From positions 1,550,001 to 1,614,000 of the forward strand of contig NZ_CP045488.1 in the NCBI RefSeq assembly GCF_009392895.1: 64,000 bases of DNA, in the 5' to 3' direction. The notes beneath the pieces were generated by a model. It was given only the letters and a program-made list of their open reading frames with translations. It was not told the origin of the DNA and made no database searches. Source of the stretch: Natronorubrum aibiense (GTDB taxonomy: Archaea > Halobacteriota > Halobacteria > Halobacteriales > Natrialbaceae). This document shows positions 56,984-64,000 of this stretch, piece after piece. The position numbers and the translations under genes were made by a program. Within the stretch, counting starts at the first letter, position 1; each line of letters starts with the position of its first letter.

Positions 56984-58594
56984 TCATCCTTCGCCGATCA
57001 TCCGGTCTTCGTCTTCCCACTCCTGCTGGCGCAGTTCATACTTCTGGGTCTTGCCAGTCGCCGTCTTCGGCAGCTCCTTGACGTACTCGATCCGACGGAC
57101 GACCTTGTAGCTCGCCAGTTGCTCGCGCGAGAACGCGGTCAGTTCGTCCGCCGACACGGGTGGGTCGTTCGGATCGCCGTTTGCGGGCACGACGAACGCC
57201 TTCGGCGTCTCACCCCACTCGTCGCTGGGTGCCGGGATGACGGCCACGTCAGCGACCGCGTCGTGGTCGAACAGCGTGTCCTCGAGTTCGATGCTCGAGA
57301 TGTTCTCCCCGCCAGAGATGATGATGTCTTTCTTGCGGTCACGGAGGGCGATCATGCCGTTCTCGTCGACCGTCGCGAGGTCGCCCATGTGGTAGTAGCC
57401 CTCGAGGCGGTCGTTGAACGCCTCTTCGGTCTCCTCGGGTTTGTTCCAGTAGTGGTCCATCACCTGGTTGCCACGGACGACGACCTCGCCGAGCGTCTGG
57501 TCGTCGTGTGGGACGTCGTCGCCATCCTCGTCGACGACGCGAACGTCGGTGCCGAGGACGCCCATTCCCTGCCGTTTCTTGATCTCGAAGCGGTTCTCGT
57601 CGTCGATGAGGCGCTTGGCGTCGGAGATCGTAATGAGCGGACCGGTCTCGGTCGCGCCATAGAGGTGCTTGAGATACCAGTCGAACTCGTCTTCGACGGC
57701 GCGGATCGTCGCCTCTGGTGGCGCGCTGCCGGCCGTGGTCACGCGAACCTGATTGTCGCCGCTCATCTCGGGCTCGTCGTGTGCCTCGTAGTAGTCGATC
57801 AGCTGGTTGAGCACCGCCGGTGCGGCACAGAGGATCGACACGTCCTCGGACGTGATCGAATCGACGACGTCGTCGGCGTTGACACCGCGCGTACAGACGT
57901 GGGTCGCACCCATCCCGGTCACCGCGTAGATGTGCCCCCAGCCGTTGACGTGGAACATCGGCAACGTCCACAGATAGACGTCGTCGTCGGTGATCTCGTG
58001 GTAAATCGTCATCAGATAGGAGTGGATGGTCTCCGTGCGGTGTGTCCGACAGACCCCCTTCGGATCGCCCGTCGTCCCCGAGGTGTAGTTGATCGTGATG
58101 ATCTCGTCTTCGTCCATCTCGGGCTGGTCGAACGCGGTGCCCGCGTCCTCGAGGACGGTCTCGAAGTCTTCCCACTCCCCGTCGACGACGTCGGCGTCGT
58201 TCGTGATGAACGTCTCCGTGGGCACGTCGTCCCGAATCGCCTCGACCTTCTCTGCGTGTTCGTAATCCGCGTAGATCGCGTCGACGCCCGCATCCGAGAG
58301 GATGTACTCGTAATCGTCGGGCGTGAGCCGATAGTTCAGCGGCGTAAACACCGCGCCGATCTGCATTGCCCCGTAGGCCGCCTCGAGGTGGTAGTGTGTG
58401 TTCGGATCGAGCACGGCCACCCGGTCCCCTTTCTCGATACCCCGCTCCTGGAGCGCCGCCGAAAATCGGTCGACGCGCTCACCGAGTTCGTCGTACGTGA
58501 ATCGATCACCATCGACGCCGATGACGGCTTCCTCGTCGCCGTAGTACGTCCGCGCTTGCTCGAGGAAGTCCGTGACGATGAGTGGTGTTTCCAT
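56984..58594 (-). CDS. Acyl-CoA synthetase (AMP-dependent, fatty-acid type)
   Basis: 536 residues from METPLIVTDFLEQARTYYGD. Adenylation motif INYTSGTTGDPKGV near 175, LYGATETGP near 315, and the C-terminal GGENISSIELE near 435 with KTATGKTQKYELR containing the catalytic Lys. It activates a carboxylic acid with ATP and CoA. Medium- or long-chain preference is not determined. The antisense frame is also long, due to GC-rich codon bias, and is not a gene. Confidence 0.93.
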   Translation of the reverse strand: METPLIVTDFLEQARTYYGDEEAVIGVDGDRFTYDELGERVDRFSAALQERGIEKGDRVAVLDPNTHYHLEAAYGAMQIGAVFTPLNYRLTPDDYEYILSDAGVDAIYADYEHAEKVEAIRDDVPTETFITNDADVVDGEWEDFETVLEDAGTAFDQPEMDEDEIITINYTSGTTGDPKGVCRTHRTETIHSYLMTIYHEITDDDVYLWTLPMFHVNGWGHIYAVTGMGATHVCTRGVNADDVVDSITSEDVSILCAAPAVLNQLIDYYEAHDEPEMSGDNQVRVTTAGSAPPEATIRAVEDEFDWYLKHLYGATETGPLITISDAKRLIDDENRFEIKKRQGMGVLGTDVRVVDEDGDDVPHDDQTLGEVVVRGNQVMDHYWNKPEETEEAFNDRLEGYYHMGDLATVDENGMIALRDRKKDIIISGGENISSIELEDTLFDHDAVADVAVIPAPSDEWGETPKAFVVPANGDPNDPPVSADELTAFSREQLASYKVVRRIEYVKELPKTATGKTQKYELRQQEWEDEDRMIGEG

Positions 58595-58767
58595 ACATGG
58601 CAGGCTTTCGCCACCTCTTTGATACATATTTTGATTACAGACTCCCCGGAGACGCCACGACGTACCCGACTCTTCGGACTGGACCACGATACAAACGGTG
58701 TCGACGCTGGCCGACCGTCTCTGAGTCGAGTCACACCGGCTCGACCACTCGAGCCGTCCGGAACCGA

Positions 58768-59943
58768 TCAGAGTTTCTTCCAGACGTCTTCGTCGTCGTC
58801 GAACCCACCCTCGTCGGGATCGCCGAACTCGTCTCTCCCTTCGAGCTCTAACTCGTCGGGCGAAAACGTCGGTTCTTCGTCGGCCGGCCGGGACTGTTTC
58901 TGGAGGTTCAGCTCCGGCCACGCGGTCTCCTCCCAGAGCCCGCGCTCGCTGTAGTAGTAGACGACGTCGTCGCCGACGACGGCGAACAGCCCGCGCTGGC
59001 GGTCGTGGACGACGCGTTTGTTCGTGTCAATCGCGACGTCGACGACGTCCTCGAGTGTATCGAGCGAGATGTGGTAGTCGCCGACCCACATCGGAATCGA
59101 GCCACGCGAGATCCACTCGGCGTAGCGCTGTTCGTGGACCGCACGCCGAGCGGCCTCCTCGTCGACCGGGGCTCGCCGCGCGACGAACGCGGCCCCCACG
59201 AGTGCGAACGTCCCCAGCAGTGAGAGCCCGGCGATCGTTCCGAGACTCCGCGATTCGGTGGTCTGTTGGGTGCCCGTCTGATAGGTATGGCTCTCTGACA
59301 CCGACAGCGACTCAGCCAGCCAGTAGGCGTCGTCGGTCACCTGAAACGCCGTCGACGCCTGCTGTGTGCCCTGACTTCTCCCGGTGTCGTACTCGACACG
59401 GAACGCCAACTCGAGGTCGACCGAGCCGACGCCCGAGAGTTCTCGCTCGAGTTGGCGCTGGCGGTCGCGGTAGGAGTCGACGTCGATCGTCGCCGTCGAC
59501 GTTGCGACGCCGTCCTCGACGGGTGGCGATTCGTCGATGACGGTGTGGGTCTCGTTCCAGAACGACTCGCCGTCTCTGGTCGCGTCGAACCGAAGGATCA
59601 GTTCGTGGTGGACGTCGGCGTCGTCGATCGCCCCCTCGGTCTCGTCTCGCAGGCTGGTCTCGGGCTCGAGGGTGAGCTCCGGCGTGGCGTTGCGCACGTA
59701 GACGCCGCTGTTCTCGAGGCGGTCGCCCTCGCTCCAGAGTTCGCCGTCCCGCACGACGACGGCACTCGTCCCGACGTTGCTTTCGACGTGTTCGTCGCCG
59801 TACTGCGTGGTCGTCTCCGTCGTCGGATTCGCAACGGCCCAGCCCGTCGCGCCGAGTGCAAGCGCACCGACGACGATCAGTGCAATCGTGATTAGGCGAC
59901 CGTACTGGGCGAGTACTAACTCGAGTCGTGGATTATCGATCAC
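58768..59943 (-). CDS. DUF5305-like membrane protein of the surface-protein cluster
   Basis: 391 residues from the GTG at 59943 (VIDNPRLELVLAQYGRLITI). An in-frame ATG at 60045 would add 34 residues. One helix near 15-38, a beta-rich extracellular domain to about 235 (VYVRNATPELTLEPETSL, GVATSTATIDVDSY), a second helix near 240-262, then a cytoplasmic domain with RAVHEQRYAEWISRGSIP and VVHDRQRGLFAVVGDDVVYYYSE-like strands, and an acidic tail. It ends the minus-strand cluster that includes the signal peptidase, so it may help assemble or anchor the secreted proteins. Confidence 0.8.
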   Translation of the reverse strand: MIDNPRLELVLAQYGRLITIALIVVGALALGATGWAVANPTTETTTQYGDEHVESNVGTSAVVVRDGELWSEGDRLENSGVYVRNATPELTLEPETSLRDETEGAIDDADVHHELILRFDATRDGESFWNETHTVIDESPPVEDGVATSTATIDVDSYRDRQRQLERELSGVGSVDLELAFRVEYDTGRSQGTQQASTAFQVTDDAYWLAESLSVSESHTYQTGTQQTTESRSLGTIAGLSLLGTFALVGAAFVARRAPVDEEAARRAVHEQRYAEWISRGSIPMWVGDYHISLDTLEDVVDVAIDTNKRVVHDRQRGLFAVVGDDVVYYYSERGLWEETAWPELNLQKQSRPADEEPTFSPDELELEGRDEFGDPDEGGFDDDEDVWKKL

Positions 59944-60098
59944 TGTTCGGATACCCCCGTCGACCGGCCCCACCGGTTTGCTCCCCTCCCTAATCCGTAT
60001 CCGACCTGTTACAACGGATCGGAGAGCGGACTCACATGCGTACATTCACTTTTTGCAACCATTATAACGATGTCGGCCACCTCTGCCCGAGCAGGCGG

Positions 60099-61268
60099 TC
60101 AGAGCCACTTCCGAAGCTTTCGCTCGAGTCGAGTCGACAGCGGAACGTGTGTGCCGGCGGAGCGAAGGCGCAAATCACCGCGGCCGAACACGACGAGGAC
60201 GATTACGACGGCAACCCCGACGATGACTCCGTTGACGGCGGCGATCGCGACGAGGGGATGAAGCCCGTGGAGCCAGACTAAAAGCGCCGGCGGCAACACA
60301 GCGAGATAGCGGTACTCGCCGACATGGCGGGTGTACTGGCCGGTCGTCTCAGGTGCCGTCAGCGAGACCGTCGTCTCTCCGCTCGAGCGAATCCCGACCG
60401 TCTGCCAGGGTGGGTCCGTCTCGACGTTGTTACTTCTGGCTTCGTGGACGACGACGATTGGGAGGTAGCCCGCGTTATCGATCGTCCGTGTGAGTTCGCC
60501 CGTCTCACCGGGGGCGAGGATCTGTGGATTATCCTCGGGCGTTTCGGTACTCACGACTTCGTACTCGGTGGTACCCGACGGCACGACCATCGCTGCGGTC
60601 GCGAACGTCACGAACACGAGCAAGACCAGCCCGAGCGTCGTCCAGAACGCGAGCACGTTCTCCCGAGAGCGCGAGCGCCGCTTCTCGCGTCGTGCAGGCC
60701 CGATTCGCTCGAGGAGCACGCCGAACCCGAGCAGGGCGATGCCGACGGCGACCAGCAGCGAGCCGGTCCCCTCCGAGTCGGGCGACGTTGTCAGCCCGAG
60801 AATCGGGCCGATCGTCCCGACAGCTGCTGCTGCAGTGTTCTGAACACCCATGATGGCCGTCCCAAGGTGTGGGATCGTGACGACCTCGCCGTTTACCTGC
60901 CATGCTTTGGCAACGATCTGGCCGTCCGTGACGTGGGGTTCGCCGCCGTCTTGGTCGGTAAACGGGTTGGCGTCGCCTTTCGTGATGTATCCTTCACTGG
61001 TCTCGCCGACGACGCGATGAGTTGTCAGCCCGCCGCCGTGAAGCTCTCGCGCGTCGAAGACGACCACATCACCGTCCGCGACCGACCCCGAAACGGCGGT
61101 CGGGATCGCGACGAAGCCGTCGCCGGCGTTCATCGTCGGCTCCATACTGCCCGTCGCGACGTACCCGAGCAGGATCGGCTGTCCCAGTAGCTGGCCGACC
61201 AGCAACAACACGATGGCAAGTGCGACGACGACACCGAACACTCGCTTGAGGAGCGTCGTTGACGTCAT
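60099..61268 (-). CDS. Signal peptidase I, archaeal/ER (SipW-like) type with large C-terminal extension
   Basis: 389 residues. N-terminal helix, then nucleophile S41 in VATGSMEPT, H84 in LTTHRVV (His instead of the bacterial Lys) and D99 in TKGDAN: the Ser-His-Asp type. After about residue 150 the protein continues with a helix, a basic stretch (RREKRRSRSR), another helix, an immunoglobulin-like beta domain (about 225-320) and two final helices. Ordinary archaeal signal peptidases end near 200-300, so the extension suggests a dedicated partner protein. It is placed between the CARDB-type and DUF5305-like genes. Confidence 0.88.
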   Translation of the reverse strand: MTSTTLLKRVFGVVVALAIVLLLVGQLLGQPILLGYVATGSMEPTMNAGDGFVAIPTAVSGSVADGDVVVFDARELHGGGLTTHRVVGETSEGYITKGDANPFTDQDGGEPHVTDGQIVAKAWQVNGEVVTIPHLGTAIMGVQNTAAAAVGTIGPILGLTTSPDSEGTGSLLVAVGIALLGFGVLLERIGPARREKRRSRSRENVLAFWTTLGLVLLVFVTFATAAMVVPSGTTEYEVVSTETPEDNPQILAPGETGELTRTIDNAGYLPIVVVHEARSNNVETDPPWQTVGIRSSGETTVSLTAPETTGQYTRHVGEYRYLAVLPPALLVWLHGLHPLVAIAAVNGVIVGVAVVIVLVVFGRGDLRLRSAGTHVPLSTRLERKLRKWL

Positions 61269-61371
61269 TGGCTCGTCCTACGGACGTTCATGGAAACCTG
61301 ATTGTTCAACTATACTGATATTCGGAGTCGATCATCTTAAACACCTTGTGAGGTGTCTCAAGTCGCCACGC

Positions 61372-62502
61372 TTACCTCGAGACGAGCGCCCACCGGCGGT
61401 TCGCCGCGGCTGCCAAGAACAGGAACCCGGCAGTCATCGGTGGGGCGAGCGCTGCCGTCGTCGCCGCCGAGAGTTCGCGGTTCTGAAGCGTGAACGGCTC
61501 TGGTTCCTCGACCGTAATCGAGCCCGCCTTGACGCCACTGACCGCGATCGCGTACGTGCCGGGCTCGGTGAACTGCCGGTCGAACGTCACCATCCGCTCC
61601 GAGTTCGGCTCGAGCGTCACCGTTCGCGTATCGACGACGATGCCGTCGACGGCGAGCTCGAGGGTGCGATCGACTCGCCTCTCCGTGGGGTTCCTCACCG
61701 TCGCCTCGACCGTCGTCGTCTCGCCCACCGTGAGTTCGCTGTCGGCAACCGAGGCGTCGAGCACGTCGATCGGCGGCCCCTCGGCGGTGACCGATTCGGT
61801 CCGCCCGTCGACGCCGATCTCGTACGTGCCGGGCCACTGTAGCTCCCGTTCGAAGACCACCGAGGTCGTCTCGCCGGGGCCGATCTCGAATGTTTTCGTG
61901 TCGACGGTGATGCCATCGACGGTCAACGTGGCCGTCCGCTGTCTCGTCATGGCCCCGTCGTTCCGGTAGGTCGCGTTCACCGTCACGGTATCGCCCGTCC
62001 CGACGGTCGTCCGATCGAGTTCGACGGCCTCGAGTTCGACATCGGTCGGCTCGTCATCCTCCTCGTCGTCCTCGTACCGGACGTGGATCGTGAACGTCTC
62101 GGTGCCGCTTTCGGCGAGGTGCGTATCGATCGCTACGCCGATGCTCGTCGTCTGTCCGGCCGTTGGCTCGAGTGGGTTCGACGCCGAGACGGTCGCCGAA
62201 CGGTCGCCGTCCGCGTAGAACTCGAGGCCGTCAACCTCATTTTCGATCCAGATTCGCTCGACGGCGTCGTCGTTGACTGCAATCGTGAAGACCCCATCCG
62301 CGCGTGTGATCGCACGGTCGTTGAGTTTCTCGAGGTCGAGTCGGAGGTCGCCGTCTTCGATTGTGGAGTAGGAGGAGGTTGGCTCGAGGACGACGTCGTC
62401 GGCTGTCGTGTCTTCACCCACCGTGATTGCTACTGTTGGGACTGCCAACGCGAAGAGAAAGCAGGCTGCGGCGGCAGTGAGGAGGATCTTGGTGGATGGC
62501 AT
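61372..62502 (-). CDS. Secreted, membrane-anchored protein with CARDB-like domains
   Basis: 376 residues. Signal peptide (1-26, ILLTAAAACFLFALAVPTVA), an N-terminal domain (about 30-140) of DUF1102 style, then two CARDB/Ig-like repeats (about 150-240 and 245-335), each with TVGTGDTVTVNATYRNDG / TVGETTTVEATVRNPTERR opening and an RELQWPGTYEIGVDG / RQFTEPGTYAIAVSG ending. A C-terminal hydrophobic helix precedes WALVSR. It is probably an envelope protein cleaved by the adjacent signal peptidase and displayed outside the cell. Confidence 0.82.
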   Translation of the reverse strand: MPSTKILLTAAAACFLFALAVPTVAITVGEDTTADDVVLEPTSSYSTIEDGDLRLDLEKLNDRAITRADGVFTIAVNDDAVERIWIENEVDGLEFYADGDRSATVSASNPLEPTAGQTTSIGVAIDTHLAESGTETFTIHVRYEDDEEDDEPTDVELEAVELDRTTVGTGDTVTVNATYRNDGAMTRQRTATLTVDGITVDTKTFEIGPGETTSVVFERELQWPGTYEIGVDGRTESVTAEGPPIDVLDASVADSELTVGETTTVEATVRNPTERRVDRTLELAVDGIVVDTRTVTLEPNSERMVTFDRQFTEPGTYAIAVSGVKAGSITVEEPEPFTLQNRELSAATTAALAPPMTAGFLFLAAAANRRWALVSR

Positions 62503-62579
62503 TCAGAATTTCTTTTTCGACGAACAGCGTCATTAATCACTTATTATTGTCTGTTCAAGAGAAGGTTCGATAAGTTCGT

Positions 62580-63131
62580 TTATTGTCCCGATGGAACCGC
62601 TTCGATAGTGATTTCTCCTGGAATATCGTCTTCTGTTGGATTATTTACGCCAGTGAATTCAAACACAACATTGAATGTTTCACTGGCCTCTGGTGAGAGT
62701 GTGAGGATATTTCCAGTAAGGGTGTTGTCAGTGTCCACAAAGTTCATTCCAGACCCCTCGGCAATACTATTACTGTTGACAAGAAGATCATTTTCATTTG
62801 CATCCTGAATCGTGATGTCAATGTCGCCGATATCGGGATCACCGGTATCGGGACTTGGGTCATTGTTGGTAATCGTGAGAGCTTCAGAAAATGTGGTCAC
62901 TGCGTCAATGTTAATATCAGCGTCAAGATCAAATTGGATAACATTCTCGGTCCCACCGGCAAGATCACCACTGACGTCTAATCCAAGGAGTGCCGCGCCG
63001 TCACCCTCGGTACTGATGTTCACTGTCCGATCCGCACTCACGCTGCTAAACGCACCAGTGCCCAGTGCAGCTCCGCCGCCCGCGACGATCGTTCCCAGTC
63101 CAACTAACACATTGCGTCGGTTCATGCTCAT
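62580..63131 (-). CDS. DUF1102-like secreted protein (candidate fibre subunit)
   Basis: 183 residues from MSMNRRNVLVGLGTIVAGGG. Twin-arginine-like NRRN plus a hydrophobic stretch and GTGAFSSVSADRTVNI make a secretion signal; the cut is expected near GTGA/FSS or SA/DR. The mature beta-rich domain has EGDGAALLGLDVSGDLAGGT and the ending IPGEITIEAVP. The GTGAFS-SxSADR start resembles TasA/camelysin and DUF1102 proteins, which SipW-type peptidases process into biofilm fibres. The gene is clearly poorer in GC than its neighbours. A longer start (63146) is possible. Confidence 0.8.
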   Translation of the reverse strand: MSMNRRNVLVGLGTIVAGGGAALGTGAFSSVSADRTVNISTEGDGAALLGLDVSGDLAGGTENVIQFDLDADINIDAVTTFSEALTITNNDPSPDTGDPDIGDIDITIQDANENDLLVNSNSIAEGSGMNFVDTDNTLTGNILTLSPEASETFNVVFEFTGVNNPTEDDIPGEITIEAVPSGQ

Positions 63132-63611
63132 GATTGTAGTCTCCATGTAACCACGCCGCGACCCTCGCCGCTGGGTCCGGAACGCGGTTCTTGCTCCTCC
63201 CTTGGAATCCCACCCACTTTGTATTGAGTACCGAGACACTGTTCAAGCTTGATAATACCCGTTGCAGCAACACCGCAATCACCTTCAAGACCGGCCTGAA
63301 CGGCCGAAATCGGCCGTCTCGAGTATTTGGACTGCTGTCAGGTCACATACTCTCGAGCGACACGACATCTCGAAACACCCGCAGCTGTCGTACGCCTATT
63401 GCGTCCGGGGCAATCGGCGACACTTGAGACAGATGATCGACTCCGATGGCGTCCCATAGTGAGTCGAGGCCAACCGATATATGATCTTTTGTGACAGTAC
63501 AGTGTACTTATATATGCCCGTCTCGTAGCTATTATACGGATACAGATGTCCGAGACGGGAAATTGAGCCAGTTCGCAACATCTGGGATTATCACACATAC
63601 AGTACTCCAAC
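63132..63611. promoter_or_regulatory. Divergent intergenic region of the surface cluster
   Basis: 480 bp without a supported gene, more AT-rich than the genes around. TATA-like ACTTATATATGC at about 63506 could serve the rightward gene, with a leader of about 75 nt. A second AT-rich box GCTATTATACGG at 63528 is an alternative. On the leftward side AT-rich sequence near 63218-63226 could serve the DUF1102-like gene. A hairpin with arms GGCCG/CGGCC occurs around 63300-63315. Confidence 0.5.
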
Positions 63612-64000
63612 ATGACACGTCCTTTCACAGGTATTGCGATCGTGTTCATCCTCCTCGGCGTAGCGGTTATGGCCGGGCCGACGTTCGGCTTCGACACGAT
63701 CGCCGCCGATCGTGGTGTGAGCGTCGCGACGGCCGACGACTCGAGTGCCTATCTCGGCCTCGAGGACCGTTCGGGATCGGCGGCGATCGACTCGCCCGCG
63801 GATTCAACGGTCGTCTACACCGTGACCGACAACTTCGGCGGGGCTGATCCGGCTACCGTCGACACATCGGTCGTTCGGATCACCGACGACAACAATGACC
63901 CGGTCACGTCGACGGCGCTTTCGGCGACAGTCCAGCCCGGCAGCGAGGCCAATACGTTCGACGTCCAGCTTGCATGTGACGATGCAACGTCGCTCGAGGG
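63612..64000 (+). CDS. DUF1102-like secreted protein, N-terminal part
   Basis: ATG at 63612; the frame is open to the window edge (129 codons seen). Signal peptide MTRPFTGIAIVFILLGVAVM ending near GPTFGFDTIAADRG. The mature part opens ADRGVSVATADDSSAYLGLE, matching the ADRTVNISTEGDGAALLGLD block of the minus-strand DUF1102-like protein: ADR, a strand, two acidic residues, and LGL. The following beta-rich repeat with VVYTVTDNFGGADPATVDTS is CARDB-like. It is divergently transcribed from the signal-peptidase cluster and is probably a second substrate. Confidence 0.82.
   Translation, partial: MTRPFTGIAIVFILLGVAVMAGPTFGFDTIAADRGVSVATADDSSAYLGLEDRSGSAAIDSPADSTVVYTVTDNFGGADPATVDTSVVRITDDNNDPVTSTALSATVQPGSEANTFDVQLACDDATSLE

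Noticed and set aside
56936-58954. 672-codon open frame opposite the acyl-CoA synthetase
   Set aside because: Antisense shadow. The minus strand has all adenylation motifs, and this frame lacks halophilic composition.

Overview
This 64 kb window is chromosomal DNA of an extremely halophilic archaeon (class Halobacteria), most likely a member of the Natrialbaceae. The evidence is the haloarchaeal 16S rRNA (begins ATTCCGGTTGATCCTGCC), one rRNA operon in the order 16S - tRNA-Ala(TGC) - 23S - 5S - tRNA-Cys(GCA), very acidic proteins, high GC, frequent GTG starts in ATGA/GTGA stop-start overlaps, and many protein families known only from haloarchaea. The genus call is an inference from gene content and repeat style.

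Layout. 1-4355: 2-oxoacid dehydrogenase complex operon (E1-alpha tail, E1-beta, E2 with two subunit-binding domains, E3). 4568-5238: HTH regulator plus membrane-protein pair. 5240-6860: gene-poor DNA with a dispersed repeat, a decayed IS200/IS605-type element and tandem rRNA promoters. 6864-12138: rRNA operon with processing stems and a tRNA-like element before 5S. 12438-19493: tRNA-Lys and small housekeeping genes (YciF-like, RimI, DUF5810/DUF5809, NUDIX, rhodanese, flavodoxin, aIF1/SUI1). 19580-23975: MoxR / DUF58 / transglutaminase operon. 24122-26470: cold-shock protein and a complete-looking TnpB element with a 44-residue partner gene. 26698-28508: F420-type luciferase-fold enzyme and CofE. 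28591-34271: a Cys-pair racemase, HyuB, HyuA and an atypical NRAMP-fold transporter. 34399-45881: mostly single housekeeping genes (EngB, NOG1, HisE, PdxT, Sec61-beta, thioredoxin), a NUDIX/eIF2B-like fusion and a plastocyanin fragment. 45920-46276: IS-derived repeat. 46274-53298: M32 and M20 peptidases, HemAT-like heme sensor, PINA ATPase. 53295-54823: a second, broken TnpB element. 55054-58594: NadE, small regulators, acyl-CoA synthetase. 58768-64000: a secretion/surface cluster with a Ser-His-Asp signal peptidase, two DUF1102-like secreted proteins, a CARDB-type anchored protein and a DUF5305 membrane protein.

Most notable points. (1) The last cluster looks like a haloarchaeal counterpart of the SipW/TasA-type biofilm fibre machinery. 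(2) Three IS-linked loci carry the same architecture of two short perfect hairpins joined by a (T)GATG linker. The hairpin sequences differ but the structure is kept. At one locus it forms a ~52-nt insertion that breaks a tnpB gene. (3) An ~80-bp dispersed palindromic repeat occurs at least three times. (4) An NRAMP-fold protein lacking the metal-binding motifs sits in a hydantoinase/oxoprolinase operon. All functional statements rest on reading motifs by eye; no database search was possible.
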